DNA of 36,853 nt from CAZTLE01 sp964614415 (lineage in GTDB: Bacteria > Bacteroidota > Bacteroidia > Flavobacteriales > Flavobacteriaceae). Below the pieces are notes generated by a model. That model was not told the origin of the DNA. It was given only the letters and a program-made list of their open reading frames with translations, and searched no databases. Below, in pieces: positions 7,844 through 16,896 of the stretch. Location: NCBI GenBank assembly GCA_964614415.1, contig CAZTLE010000012.1, positions 1-36,853 on the forward strand, read 5' to 3'. How positions within the stretch are numbered: position 1 is the stretch's first letter; every line of letters starts with the position of its first letter. Position numbers and translations under genes: made by a program.

Positions 7844-9175
7844 CTATAACAATCCGCGGGCCTTAATTTCCAGATACTTGTTGATCGTATTTACGGTAAG
7901 ATCTTCCGGGGGAGTGAGAATCGTCTGGATACCCCGTTGCTGTAGTTCTTTTACCATCACCCTCTTGTCAAATTCAAACTGTTGGGCAATGGTCTTGTCG
8001 AATATATCCGCAACGTTCTCAGGTTCCATTTCACTGAGTGTCTTAAGCTCAGTATTTTCGAAGAAGATCACTACCAGCAGATGTTTCTTGGCAATGGCTT
8101 GCAAAAAAGGTAGTTGCCTGTGCAAGGCAGAAATATGTTCGAAGTTCGTATAGAGTAACAGAAGACTGCGGTGCGTAATTCGGCGTTTGATCATTGCCCG
8201 GAGCGCTCCGAAGTCAGAATCAAGAAAATTCGTGTTGATATTATACAGCGTGTCGAGAATGGCGTTTAGGTAAGTTTTTTTGGCCTTGGCAGGTAAAAAA
8301 CTACCCACCTTGTTGGAGAATTCGATCAGGCCTACCTTATCGTTTTTCTTAAGGGCAACATTCGAAAAGGCCAACGCACTGTTAATGGCATAATCCACGA
8401 GTTTCAGCTCGTTGAACGGCATCTTCATCACCCGGCTCGTATCTATGATGGAATAGACCGGTTGCATGCGCTCATCCTGATACTGATTCACCATAAGTCG
8501 CGCATTCTTGGCGGTAGCTTTCCAATTCACCGTTCGGACGTCATCCCCAAGCACGTATTCTTTGATCTGCTCAAATTCCATGGTATGTCCAATACGCCGA
8601 ATTTTTTTCAGCCCTGTGTGGGAAAGACGCTTGTCGATAGCCAGGAAATCGTATTTTTTCATCTGAACGAACGATGGATATACCTTCACCATCTGGTCCT
8701 GATTAAAAACATATCTCCGCCGAACCAACCCGATGACCGAAGTCGCATAACAATTCAATTTTCCGAAAACATATTCACCCCGCTCCACCGGACGGACGGA
8801 ATACTGATAGGTACTTCGGTTCTTTCCCGGGATACGAACGCTCCTAAAGAAATCTCTTTTTTGAAACTGTACCGGGAGTTCGTCCACCAAATGTACCTTC
8901 AGGGTAAAGGGATGCATATTCCTTAGTTGGATGAGGACCTCATTCTCATCGCTGTTGGAGAATTTCTCGGGAAGAATGCGCTCACCCTTAATTCCCACGG
9001 CAGAAAAGAGCATGGTTATCTCAAACAAAACAAACACGGCCAATCCCAATACCAGCAACCAAGTAATGCCGTACAGACCCTGTATCCAGTATGAGATCAG
9101 AAACAGCACGGCAATCGCGGTCATTGCATAAAAGAACCGCGGTGAGAGATATAAGGATGTAAAGAATTTGATCAC
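7844..9175 (-). CDS. DUF58 domain protein (VWA-like)
   Basis: A 443-residue protein starting with GTG directly after the TAG of the MoxR gene. Two N-terminal membrane helices lie near residues 13-30 and 33-57. A beta-rich middle is followed by the DUF58 core near 208-240: DDVRTVNWKATAKNARLMV, then IDTSRVM, an incomplete MIDAS-like motif. DUF58 proteins pair with MoxR AAA ATPases, which are thought to act as chaperones inserting metal or remodelling VWA partners. The gene order MoxR-DUF58 within this cluster is standard in Bacteroidota. The exact process is unresolved. Confidence 0.94.
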   Translation of the reverse strand: MIKFFTSLYLSPRFFYAMTAIAVLFLISYWIQGLYGITWLLVLGLAVFVLFEITMLFSAVGIKGERILPEKFSNSDENEVLIQLRNMHPFTLKVHLVDELPVQFQKRDFFRSVRIPGKNRSTYQYSVRPVERGEYVFGKLNCYATSVIGLVRRRYVFNQDQMVKVYPSFVQMKKYDFLAIDKRLSHTGLKKIRRIGHTMEFEQIKEYVLGDDVRTVNWKATAKNARLMVNQYQDERMQPVYSIIDTSRVMKMPFNELKLVDYAINSALAFSNVALKKNDKVGLIEFSNKVGSFLPAKAKKTYLNAILDTLYNINTNFLDSDFGALRAMIKRRITHRSLLLLYTNFEHISALHRQLPFLQAIAKKHLLVVIFFENTELKTLSEMEPENVADIFDKTIAQQFEFDKRVMVKELQQRGIQTILTPPEDLTVNTINKYLEIKARGLL

Positions 9176-10324
9176 CTACCTTGGGATTTCTATGGAGTGG
9201 GCTATCATATCAATGACGGTTTCTGGGGTCATACCCTCCATCTCGCGCTCCGGCGACAGGATGATCCTGTGGCGCAATACGGGCGCCAGCGATTTCTTGA
9301 CGTCATCCGGAGTAACGAAATCCCGACCGTTCATCGCGGCAAAGGCTTTGGAGGCATTCATTATCGAGATTGAAGCCCTGGGAGATCCCCCAAGATATAA
9401 GTGGGGATGGTTTCGGGTCTTGTCAACGATCTGGGCAATATATCCGAATATCTTTTCTTCAATAAGAATGTCCTGAACCTGTTGCCTGAATTTAGTGAGT
9501 GCCTCCGGAGTTAGCACACCGTCAATGGCATCCTGCGGGATCGCCAGTTTTCTGTCGTGATGTGTCTTTAAAATGAGGATCTCGTCTTCCAGCGTGGGAT
9601 ATCCCACTTTGATCTTGAACAGAAAACGGTCTAACTGAGCCTCCGGAAGGGCATAGGTGCCTTCCTGCTCAATCGGGTTCTGAGTGGCGAGTACCATAAA
9701 CGGATACGACATTTTGTATCGTTGCCCGTCCATGGTCACCTGGCGCTCTTCCATCACCTCAAACAGGGCTGCCTGTGTTTTGGCAGGTGCCCGGTTGATT
9801 TCATCAATAAGAATGATGTTGCTAAAGATGGGCCCTTGTTTGAATTCAAAGTCTGATGTCTTCATGTTCAACACTGAAGTTCCTAACACATCGCTGGGCA
9901 TAAGGTCCGGAGTAAACTGAATCCGGCTAAAATCGGTTTTCAGGGTTTTGGCAAATAACTTGGCCGTAATGGTCTTGGCAATTCCCGGAACTCCTTCAAT
10001 GAGCAAGTGTCCGTTGGCCAGCAAGCCTGCAATCAGTTGTTCAATAAACTCTTCCTGCCCAATAATGATCTTCGATATCTGATCTTTAATGGACTGAACG
10101 GCCTGCTTCAATTCATCCAGAGGGATGCGATTGTCGAAGTGGAGGCCTTCACCGGTCGCTGCATCCTCCGAATCTGAAGGACCTGCACCGGCTTCTCCTG
10201 TCTGTGCTTCCGTGACAGGTTCGGAAGGCTGGGATGTACCCGTCTCTTCCGGGTTGCCCTGTGGCTGATCCGACTGAGATTCGTTCTTATTGGATTCCGG
10301 TTGGTTGGATTCAAGATGTTCCAT
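9176..10324 (-). CDS. MoxR-family AAA+ ATPase
   Basis: A 382-residue AAA+ ATPase. Residues 1-62 are a disordered, Glu/Ser/Gln/Pro-rich extension longer than in most MoxR proteins. Walker A is GVPGIAKT (111-118), Walker B ILIDEINRAP (171-180), and sensor-1 is ATQNPIEQEGTYALPEAQLDRF, the MoxR signature. The C-terminal lid is present. It overlaps the DUF4350 gene by 14 bp and abuts the DUF58 gene, so translation is coupled. It most likely drives maturation of the DUF58 partner and the other cluster proteins at the inner membrane. Confidence 0.96.
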   Translation of the reverse strand: MEHLESNQPESNKNESQSDQPQGNPEETGTSQPSEPVTEAQTGEAGAGPSDSEDAATGEGLHFDNRIPLDELKQAVQSIKDQISKIIIGQEEFIEQLIAGLLANGHLLIEGVPGIAKTITAKLFAKTLKTDFSRIQFTPDLMPSDVLGTSVLNMKTSDFEFKQGPIFSNIILIDEINRAPAKTQAALFEVMEERQVTMDGQRYKMSYPFMVLATQNPIEQEGTYALPEAQLDRFLFKIKVGYPTLEDEILILKTHHDRKLAIPQDAIDGVLTPEALTKFRQQVQDILIEEKIFGYIAQIVDKTRNHPHLYLGGSPRASISIMNASKAFAAMNGRDFVTPDDVKKSLAPVLRHRIILSPEREMEGMTPETVIDMIAHSIEIPR

Positions 10325-11528
10325 CTACGTTCTTTTTAAAATTTGTGATCTTCCTGCTAAGTTCAAGAAGCTCTTCTTTGGTCACCCTGGGTTTCGCATT
10401 CAAGGTTTCGATAAATGTAATTAGATTTTGAGTGTCTTCTATGCTGTTACCGCTGCGTGCAGCGACAATACGATAAAATTCATTGTCGATGCGATCCGTG
10501 GGAACGCGTAGGCGGGTACGAATGTATTCGAAGAATATGGCGATCTGTTTCCTTGCGATTGCTTCGTTTTCTTTGCGATCAAAGTACATTCCGGCGATCG
10601 TCCGGGTGTATTCATACGTCCTGTTAGCAAGTGGAGTGACAACAGGTATACTGCGCTGTTTGCGCTTGCCTTCAAAGAAGACGTATAACACCACACCGAT
10701 GATCACAAAATAATACGCCCATTTTAAGTACCTGGAACCGAAAACATATTGAAGCGGTGAGATATTTACGGGTCGGCCGGATTTGTAATACGCATCCCAC
10801 AGTACATTCTTATTGTCATTTATATAGGCCAGTACATTTCGTGTATGTTCGTGGTTTCCTTCGTTCAGAAGAAAATAGTTGGTAAACACCTCAGGTTGGG
10901 TGTGCAAATAGATAACTCCCTTACCCCAGGACGCCTTAATGAAGTTTACCAGCGGATCGGTAATTGCCAGTGTGTCTTCATAGGCCTGTACTACCCCCAG
11001 AACCGTATTGGAGAGGGTGTCGATCTTGTTGAAGTAGCGCACGGGAAAATCCCGGTCTATCAAAAAGGGGGTATCACTTTTTAAGCGCTTGTTGACCAGA
11101 TTAAGCAGGGGGCGGGTGGTAACACTGCTGGCCAGGACTTCGGTATCCATTTCAAGACCCAGGGTGTCCAGGATAGGGTATCCGTGATAGTTGGCCGAAA
11201 TAAAAGCCGTATTCCCGCGATTCACCCAGGCCATAAGCCGGTCCAGTTCAGAATCATCAAAAGTAACCACGTCATTAATAAACAGATAGGAACCTTCCAA
11301 TAATGAATCCCGTAGCTTTTCAAAAGGGGGAACCAGAACGTTTTCCAATCCATCATCCAGTTCTTCTTCGAGCAAGTCATGCACAATGGCGGTACCCATA
11401 GGGATCTTATCCGCCTGGTAGTAGCTGGGGAACCAGTTCACCGGAGTGGGCTGGGAGGCCTCCATATACACCAGAAGTGCAATAGCGAAGATAAAACCGA
11501 ACAGTACTATTTTCTGAAATCTAGACAT
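10311..11528 (-). CDS. DUF4350 domain membrane protein
   Basis: A 405-residue protein. One N-terminal membrane helix (about 7-24) is followed by an extracytoplasmic domain containing the DUF4350 pattern MGTAIVHDLLEEELDDG and LFINDVVTFDDSELDRLMAWVNRGNTAFISA (a ThuA/GATase-like fold). A second membrane helix is near 272-292 and a basic cytoplasmic tail follows. It overlaps its neighbours on both sides (8 and 14 bp). DUF4350 and DUF4129 genes regularly accompany MoxR and DUF58; the domain may bind a ligand in the periplasm. Confidence 0.9.
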   Translation of the reverse strand: MSRFQKIVLFGFIFAIALLVYMEASQPTPVNWFPSYYQADKIPMGTAIVHDLLEEELDDGLENVLVPPFEKLRDSLLEGSYLFINDVVTFDDSELDRLMAWVNRGNTAFISANYHGYPILDTLGLEMDTEVLASSVTTRPLLNLVNKRLKSDTPFLIDRDFPVRYFNKIDTLSNTVLGVVQAYEDTLAITDPLVNFIKASWGKGVIYLHTQPEVFTNYFLLNEGNHEHTRNVLAYINDNKNVLWDAYYKSGRPVNISPLQYVFGSRYLKWAYYFVIIGVVLYVFFEGKRKQRSIPVVTPLANRTYEYTRTIAGMYFDRKENEAIARKQIAIFFEYIRTRLRVPTDRIDNEFYRIVAARSGNSIEDTQNLITFIETLNAKPRVTKEELLELSRKITNFKKNVDGTS

Positions 11529-12276
11529 CGCTATCCGGTATTTGAAGTTCCAACTTGCTGAATAATGATTGTGCCTTTTGGTAATCGGTTTCAGTAACCC
11601 CGAAGTTACCGTACCAGATATAATCGTAGAGCCAGGTCACTTTTCCGAATCCCTGACTCAGTGACTTCTCTTTGATCTCAGCCATATAATCACTATTGGT
11701 CTTATCGAACTCGTAATCGATAATTTCTGCTTCGGTAAGTTTCTTTAAAATGAGCAGGTAGTAATAGCGAACTGCCAGCCGGTAGTCTTTATTTTCAAGT
11801 GCCTTTTGAATGAGTTTTTTGATATCCCTGGATCGTATAATCTCCTCTTCTTCAGTAAAAAAGACCTCGGGTTTTTCTTTGGATTTAAGCAATCGATTTC
11901 CCGGATTTAACTTAATGAACAACCATACGATAAAGGCGATGATCCCGGCTATGATGAGATAGGGTAGCGAACGAATAAGCCAGGCCCAAAATCCGCTTGC
12001 TTCATAATCGCCCAGCAACCAGTTCCAGAACTTGCGCCACTGGAGGTTCAGCCATCGTTTGAATTTAGCCCACCAGTTGTCCGTAGTTTCCTGGGTATAA
12101 TTGAATTCACTGTCTTCGCGGTAGTCGTCGAGTTTTTCTTCTGAAAAATCAAACGGTTCCACCCTGGGATCGGTATCATAGGTTATTGGCGCCTCTACAA
12201 CAGGCGGATCGGGCTCTTGGGCCAGGCCCAGGAACGGTAAGAAAACCAAAAATAACAGTACCCAATTCCGCTTCAT
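11521..12276 (-). CDS. DUF4129 domain membrane protein
   Basis: A 251-residue protein when started at the ATG ending at 12276, four bases after the previous stop; this gives the signal peptide MKRNWVLLFLVFLPFLGLAQ. A further in-frame start ten codons upstream would lie inside the preceding gene and spoil the signal. A periplasmic acidic and Trp-rich segment precedes one membrane helix (about 105-127). The C-terminal half, LAVRYYYLLILKKLTEAEIIDYEFDKTN, is the DUF4129 signature, homologous to the C-terminus of some transglutaminase-like proteins. It belongs to the MoxR-DUF58 cluster. Confidence 0.88.
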   Translation of the reverse strand: MKRNWVLLFLVFLPFLGLAQEPDPPVVEAPITYDTDPRVEPFDFSEEKLDDYREDSEFNYTQETTDNWWAKFKRWLNLQWRKFWNWLLGDYEASGFWAWLIRSLPYLIIAGIIAFIVWLFIKLNPGNRLLKSKEKPEVFFTEEEEIIRSRDIKKLIQKALENKDYRLAVRYYYLLILKKLTEAEIIDYEFDKTNSDYMAEIKEKSLSQGFGKVTWLYDYIWYGNFGVTETDYQKAQSLFSKLELQIPDSDV

Positions 12277-12280
12277 AAAA

Positions 12281-13132
12281 TCATTCTCTGTTACCAATGG
12301 AGTCAATAATTTCCATGGTGCCGGTAAAATTCTTGCGTTCGTTAAGATTGAAATAGATCAGCGTAGAGCTTATTACAATGATCACATACATGATATATTG
12401 TCCCAGCGATCCAACAGCATTCAGCGCGTAGTAAGTCCAGTCGAAATAATCGGTAGGGTCTGAAGTAATGGTTTCATTGACCACGAAGTTCTTTGCAAAA
12501 AAGTAAATGTATTCCGGAATACGGAAAACAAACATGATCACGTAGTACAAAATGATCATGATAAGCATGGTGGCAAAAGTGATCCACCACTCGTTCTTGA
12601 TGAGCGCCCAACAATGTCCTATGGCATCGGTCACCTCACGCTTTTCGTAGATCAGGATCGAAAAACCTGAGGCCAGGGTTACTCCAAAGTAGATACCCGG
12701 TGCAATACAGAATACCAAACCAATACCTACGATTAATGACGAGAGAAAGGAATAACCGATCAACCCCCAAAATCGTTCTTTGACACCTGCCATCACCTCT
12801 TGTTTTAAGACATGACCATCATTCTTGATGTAGGACTTTACAAAATTAATGACAACCCCATTCAAAAGTGCCGTATATAAAATTCCGGTGACAAACAGCA
12901 AAGCCAGTCCCAGGAACATACTGCCAAAATTGGTGCTCCCTGTTATAGGGTCAAAGTCGGTCGAGGCATGGGTATAGAATACCGAGGCTATAACCACCAG
13001 AAGTAGTCCGGGACCCGCAATTCTGAATATAAGTCCGAACAGCGGTTTCCAGGTAAGCCGAATGAACTTAAATGTATCGGTAATTATGGGGCCAACGTCC
13101 CGACGCTTTTTAAACTGTAGCTTTTCGTTCAT
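12281..13132 (-). CDS. Polytopic membrane protein of the MoxR-SpoIIM cluster
   Basis: A 283-residue protein with about six membrane helices (roughly 30-52, 73-96, 120-145, 150-160, 182-204, 235-262). The N-terminus RRDVGPIITDTFKFIRLTWKPL and the loop YEKREVTDAIGHCWALIKNEWW are typical of the glycerophosphodiester-phosphodiesterase-membrane-domain-like family that occurs at this position in Bacteroidota. It overlaps the SpoIIM gene by 23 bp. No catalytic motif is visible; probably a structural or scaffold component. Confidence 0.8.
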   Translation of the reverse strand: MNEKLQFKKRRDVGPIITDTFKFIRLTWKPLFGLIFRIAGPGLLLVVIASVFYTHASTDFDPITGSTNFGSMFLGLALLFVTGILYTALLNGVVINFVKSYIKNDGHVLKQEVMAGVKERFWGLIGYSFLSSLIVGIGLVFCIAPGIYFGVTLASGFSILIYEKREVTDAIGHCWALIKNEWWITFATMLIMIILYYVIMFVFRIPEYIYFFAKNFVVNETITSDPTDYFDWTYYALNAVGSLGQYIMYVIIVISSTLIYFNLNERKNFTGTMEIIDSIGNRE

Positions 13133-14081
13133 GCTTTCTTCTTAGTTTGATCGGGTAGATCACATAGTAATAGATTATTAGGAACAAAGAACCACCAATG
13201 ATCAGGATCGCCAGCCAATCGGGCATTTCGGTATGACGTGTTACAAATCCTTCCAGAAAGCCGGCTGCAATAAAAAACGGCACCGTACTTATCAAAATTT
13301 TGAGTCCGTCCTTAAATCCACGAATAAATGATTGCAATCGTGAATAGGTCCCCGGAAACAATATTCCTTTTCCTAAAACGAGTCCGGCACAACCCGCGAT
13401 AATAATAACCGAGATCTCAATCGTTCCATGTATCCAGATCGTCCGTGCCGATTCCCATAGCAATCCCTGGTCATAGAAAAAATACTGAAATGCACCCAGC
13501 ATGATCGCATTGCGCATCATGATGAACAACGTTCCCAATCCCAATAAAAGTCCCCAAACGAAGGCATTTACCGAAACCCAAATGTTGTTGATCGTTATCC
13601 CCAGGAACATATTCATTTGCCCCATCTCCTTATACACGGCCATGGGATCTCCTTTATCAATATTTTCCAGTGTCATGTTCACATAGGCATCGCCTAATAT
13701 GAGTCGCACAAAACCGCCATCTGTTGCAGAAGAATAGGCGCCAATAATAGAAAAAAGTGCAAATGTTAGAAATGCAATGAGCAGCTGCTTGTGATATTGA
13801 GAGAAAAAGAGTGGAAACTCCTGGGTGTAGAATGTTATGAACCTTCGGCGATTCTCGCGTTTCGTTTTATATATTTTCTGATGGGCCAACGCCGAGAGGC
13901 CGTTCAGGTAGCGCAAGGTGTTGCTATTTGGATAAAAAGTCTGGGCGTAACTAAGGTGATCTGTGATCTCAATATACAAGGCGCTTAACTCATCAGGATC
14001 GGTCTGAACATTATTCCGAAGAACGTTTTCAAATCTTAGCCATTTATCTTTATTTTGCTTCGCAAACGCCGCCTCGCGCAT
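13110..14081 (-). CDS. SpoIIM (DUF95) family membrane protein
   Basis: A 323-residue membrane protein with a cytosolic N-terminal region (1-100) and about five to six membrane helices. The segment NNIWVSVNAFVWGLLLGLGTLFIMMRNAIMLGAF and the WIHGTIEISVIIIAGCAGL block are diagnostic of the SpoIIM/DUF95 superfamily. In sporulating Firmicutes SpoIIM works in engulfment; in non-sporulating Bacteroidota it is a fixed member of the RDD-SpoIIM-DUF4129-DUF4350-MoxR-DUF58 cluster, of unknown role. It is the first gene of the minus-strand operon, and its start lies 35 bp from that of the divergent RDD gene. Confidence 0.93.
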   Translation of the reverse strand: MREAAFAKQNKDKWLRFENVLRNNVQTDPDELSALYIEITDHLSYAQTFYPNSNTLRYLNGLSALAHQKIYKTKRENRRRFITFYTQEFPLFFSQYHKQLLIAFLTFALFSIIGAYSSATDGGFVRLILGDAYVNMTLENIDKGDPMAVYKEMGQMNMFLGITINNIWVSVNAFVWGLLLGLGTLFIMMRNAIMLGAFQYFFYDQGLLWESARTIWIHGTIEISVIIIAGCAGLVLGKGILFPGTYSRLQSFIRGFKDGLKILISTVPFFIAAGFLEGFVTRHTEMPDWLAILIIGGSLFLIIYYYVIYPIKLRRKHERKATV

Positions 14082-14116
14082 GAATTAGAAATGTTTGTTC
14101 CAAAGAAACAGATTTC

Positions 14117-14833
14117 ATGGATAATTTTCAAATAGAAACCGCCCAAAATGTAAACATTGTACAGAATGTTGGCGGGGTGGGGGAACGCATCCTGGCATAT
14201 CTCATCGACTTTCTTATCATGGGTATTTATGCGTTTCTAATGTTTATCCTGTTTGCCTTTATTGAATTGGATTCCGGAGCCGAGTGGGTAGCGGGTCTCA
14301 CTATCGGTTTGCCTATTTTCCTGTATCACCTGTTGTGGGAAATGTTTTGGGACGGACGTAGTCCGGGAAAGGCGGCAATGAAACTTCGCGTGGTGAAAGT
14401 CGACGGATCCAAGCCGGCCTTTTCAAGCTACCTTATTCGATGGATGGTACGCCCGGTAGAGATACTCACCACTACCGGTGCCCTGGCTCTTGTGGCGGTT
14501 TTGCTTAATGGAAAAGGGCAGCGACTGGGAGATTTGGCCGCTAAAACAGCAGTAATTACCGAAAAGAAGACCATTTCCATACATCAGACCCTGCTTATGG
14601 ATCTGCCGGACTCATACAAGCCAAAGTATCCCCAGGTGACTGTGTTTACGGACAATGAAATGCAAACGATCAAAAATTTGTTTCGCCAGGCACGGATCAA
14701 CGGGAATCACAATGTGATCCTCAAACTGTCCGCACGTGTTTCCAAAGTGATGGAGGTGTCGTATGACGAGAAGCCCATTGAATTTTTGGATACCGTGGTC
14801 AAGGATTACAACTACTATACCCAGAGCATGTGA
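14117..14833 (+). CDS. RDD family membrane protein
   Basis: A 238-residue protein. The RDD domain (about 20-150) shows RILAYLIDF (Arg24, Asp31), WDGRSPGKAAMKLRVV and GQRLGDLAAKT, with three membrane helices. A cytosolic C-terminal extension of about 85 residues follows. It is divergent from the SpoIIM operon, and this arrangement is recurrent in the phylum, so it likely works with that cluster. RDD proteins elsewhere have been linked to ion transport. Its TGA overlaps the GTG of the next gene (GTGA), implying translational coupling. Confidence 0.93.
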   Translation: MDNFQIETAQNVNIVQNVGGVGERILAYLIDFLIMGIYAFLMFILFAFIELDSGAEWVAGLTIGLPIFLYHLLWEMFWDGRSPGKAAMKLRVVKVDGSKPAFSSYLIRWMVRPVEILTTTGALALVAVLLNGKGQRLGDLAAKTAVITEKKTISIHQTLLMDLPDSYKPKYPQVTVFTDNEMQTIKNLFRQARINGNHNVILKLSARVSKVMEVSYDEKPIEFLDTVVKDYNYYTQSM

Positions 14834-15453
14834 ATCTCTTCGTTACCATAGATATACTCGGGACCGTTGCATTTGCTATTTCCGGGGTACTTGCCGCCAT
14901 CCACAAACGATTGGATGTTTTCGGGATACTCATTATTGCGTTTGTTACGGCGGTTGGAGGAGGAACCCTTCGGGATATCCTTATCGATGCTCCTGTCACC
15001 TGGATGCGAAACATGACATTTGTGTATGTGATCGCCGGGACCACGGTACTGGCGGTTATTCTCAGAAAGAAGCTTAGCTACATTCGAAGATCGCTTTTCC
15101 TTTTTGATACGATCGGAATTGGACTTTATACCGTAGTGGGTGTAGAAAAAGGCATTGAGGCCGGTTTCCATCCCATTATCTGTGTGGCCCTGGGTACTAT
15201 GTCCGCCTGTTTTGGAGGTGTGATCCGGGACATACTTTGCAACGAGATCCCTATTATCTTCCGAAAAGAGATCTATGCCACGGCCTGTATTTTAGGAGCT
15301 GTGGGTTACTTCCTTTTGCTGAAAACAACCTTATCGCAGGACATCATTGTAATTATCTCGGGGAGTGTGGTAATTCTGATACGACTTCTGGCGGTGTATT
15401 TCAAACTGTCCCTTCCCAGTATCTATTCGCGGGAAGAGCTTACGGAAGAATAG
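14830..15453 (+). CDS. TRIC-like (UPF0126) cation channel family protein
   Basis: A 207-residue protein starting with GTG in a 4-bp overlap with the RDD stop. It has seven hydrophobic segments as two repeats, each with a glycine-rich kink: GGGTLRD (43-49) and GGVIRD (129-134). These are the hallmark motifs of bacterial homologues of trimeric intracellular cation channels (formerly UPF0126; YadS and YicG type). Its last 14 bp overlap the end of the convergent cyclophilin gene. The ion and the physiological role here are unknown. Confidence 0.93.
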   Translation: MNLFVTIDILGTVAFAISGVLAAIHKRLDVFGILIIAFVTAVGGGTLRDILIDAPVTWMRNMTFVYVIAGTTVLAVILRKKLSYIRRSLFLFDTIGIGLYTVVGVEKGIEAGFHPIICVALGTMSACFGGVIRDILCNEIPIIFRKEIYATACILGAVGYFLLLKTTLSQDIIVIISGSVVILIRLLAVYFKLSLPSIYSREELTEE

Positions 15454-16171
15454 TGGCTTCGATGAATACATTTTGCAAGGGCCATTCGCCTTCATCGGCA
15501 GGTAAATTGGCAATCTTCTCAACCACGTTCATGCCTTTTGTAACCCTGGCAAAAATGGTATAATTGCCGTTGAGGTGCCCCGTATGCTTAGGCTCGCCCA
15601 AAAAGATAAAGAATTCGAAAGGCACTGATTTCTTTTCAGGATTTTCACGGTAGTCCTTAGCTCCCGAAATAGTGCCGTATACATGCTTTCTACCGTTCTC
15701 CAGTTCGGCGGGTACCAGGTATTTTTTACCCAATGCACGCCGTTTACGGTAGATTTCCGGATTGTCACTGTTCCCACCCTGGATGATAAAATTGGGAACC
15801 ACCCTGTGGAAAAAGGTCCCGTTAAAATACCCCTGTTTCACCAGATAAACGAAATTGGCTCTGTGCAGCGGAGTGTCCTCATAAAGCTCGATATCAATCT
15901 CGCCATATTGGGTAGTTACTCTTACCCGGGTTTCGGGATTATCTTTGCCGTATTCCGTAAGAAATTCCACAACATTGTCATCAGTGATCCGCGGATACTC
16001 TTGCTTTGAGGTGTCGCTGGGATTCGTTTGTTCGGCACCTTTCGATGTCACCTTATCACTTTCCGTATTTGTGGTTGCCTCGGTTTTTGCATCGGACTCC
16101 TTTTTGCTATCTTCACAGGCCGAAATAAAGCACAGGCAAGTACAAAGGAAAATGGTCAATAAGGCTTTCAT
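15440..16171 (-). CDS. Cyclophilin-type peptidylprolyl isomerase lipoprotein
   Basis: A 243-residue protein when started at the ATG ending at 16171, which gives the lipoprotein signal MKALLTIFLCTCLCFISAC (lipobox ISAC, Cys19). A low-complexity Ser/Thr/Glu/Lys linker (20-65) follows, then a cyclophilin domain: YGEIDIELYEDTPLHRANFVYLV, GTFFHRVVPNFIIQGG (active-site FHRV...F.IQGG) and FIFLGEPKHTGHLNGNYTIFARVTKGMNVV. It assists folding of exported proteins at the envelope. An alternative start 15 codons upstream lies within the divergent gene and lacks a signal. Its ATG is only two bases from that of the NUDIX gene. Confidence 0.93.
   Translation of the reverse strand: MKALLTIFLCTCLCFISACEDSKKESDAKTEATTNTESDKVTSKGAEQTNPSDTSKQEYPRITDDNVVEFLTEYGKDNPETRVRVTTQYGEIDIELYEDTPLHRANFVYLVKQGYFNGTFFHRVVPNFIIQGGNSDNPEIYRKRRALGKKYLVPAELENGRKHVYGTISGAKDYRENPEKKSVPFEFFIFLGEPKHTGHLNGNYTIFARVTKGMNVVEKIANLPADEGEWPLQNVFIEATILP
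16086..16115 (+). promoter_or_regulatory. Possible promoter of the NUDIX gene inside the cyclophilin gene
   Basis: TTTG (16086-16089), 18 bases, then TATCTTCA (16108-16115). This resembles TTTG-N19-TAnnTTTG with two mismatches in the -7 box. It is proposed only because no non-coding space exists between the two divergent starts. Confidence 0.25.
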
Positions 16172-16173
16172 CA

Positions 16174-16818
16174 ATGACATTTGAAGAATTTGAAAAACGG
16201 ATTGTAAATGTAACAAAAATGGAACTTCCCGGCGAGCAGTTGCATTTGGCCATGGCGCCCATTCAGCGGATCCTTGAATTAAAGCGCAAGGCGCGTGAAA
16301 TGCAAAATGCCCGTAAAGCGGGGGTCATGATGTTGTTTTATCCTGATAATGAAGGCGAAACGTACTTTGTGCTTATTTTGAGGAAATCGTATAAGGGAGT
16401 TCATTCCGGCCAGGTCGGCTTTCCGGGAGGTAAGCTAGAACCGGAAGACACCTCACTGCAGGTGGCAGCTATTCGGGAAACCGAGGAGGAAGTAGGCGTG
16501 CCGTCGGAGAAGATCAATGTACTCAGGGCACTTACGGAGCTCTACATTCCGCCAAGCAATTTCTTTGTTCAGCCGTATTTGGGCTATATGACCGAAACCC
16601 CTTCGTTTATTGCTCAGGAAGAGGAAGTAGAAGCGATCATCGAAGTACCCCTGTCTCATTTCATGGATGACGGTATTCACATTACCAAGACGCTTTCCAC
16701 CTCGTACGCTCAAAGTATTGAGGTCCCGGCCTTTTTGCTGAACGGTCATGTTGTTTGGGGAGCTACGGCCATGATGCTCAACGAAGTACGGACAATGCTG
16801 GACGAAGTCCTATCATAG
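16174..16818 (+). CDS. NUDIX CoA pyrophosphatase (NudL-like)
   Basis: A 214-residue NUDIX hydrolase. The Nudix box spans about 85-108: GGKLEPED...AAIRETEEEVG, with R101, E102, E105 and E106 in place; the early acidic position is Asp92, as in CoA-pyrophosphatases. The preceding HSGQVGFPGG segment is the extra motif of the CoA-diphosphatase subfamily, which cleaves CoA or oxidised CoA to phosphopantetheine and adenosine 3',5'-bisphosphate. It begins two bases from the divergent cyclophilin start and may be co-expressed with the acyltransferase gene downstream. Confidence 0.93.
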   Translation: MTFEEFEKRIVNVTKMELPGEQLHLAMAPIQRILELKRKAREMQNARKAGVMMLFYPDNEGETYFVLILRKSYKGVHSGQVGFPGGKLEPEDTSLQVAAIRETEEEVGVPSEKINVLRALTELYIPPSNFFVQPYLGYMTETPSFIAQEEEVEAIIEVPLSHFMDDGIHITKTLSTSYAQSIEVPAFLLNGHVVWGATAMMLNEVRTMLDEVLS

Positions 16819-16831
16819 CAACCTATTTTAG

Positions 16832-16839
16832 TATCTTTG
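16832..16839 (+). promoter_or_regulatory. Candidate -7 box of the acyltransferase gene
   Basis: TATCTTTG is an exact TAnnTTTG match, 57 bp before the ATG. The deduced leader of about 50 nt can fold: GTTTGTC (16846-16852) is complementary to GACAAAC (16870-16876). Confidence 0.5.
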
Positions 16840-16896
16840 TAATTCGTTTGTCTTCGAAACGACCGAATAGACAAACCTAGCTACAAACCTAACCCA

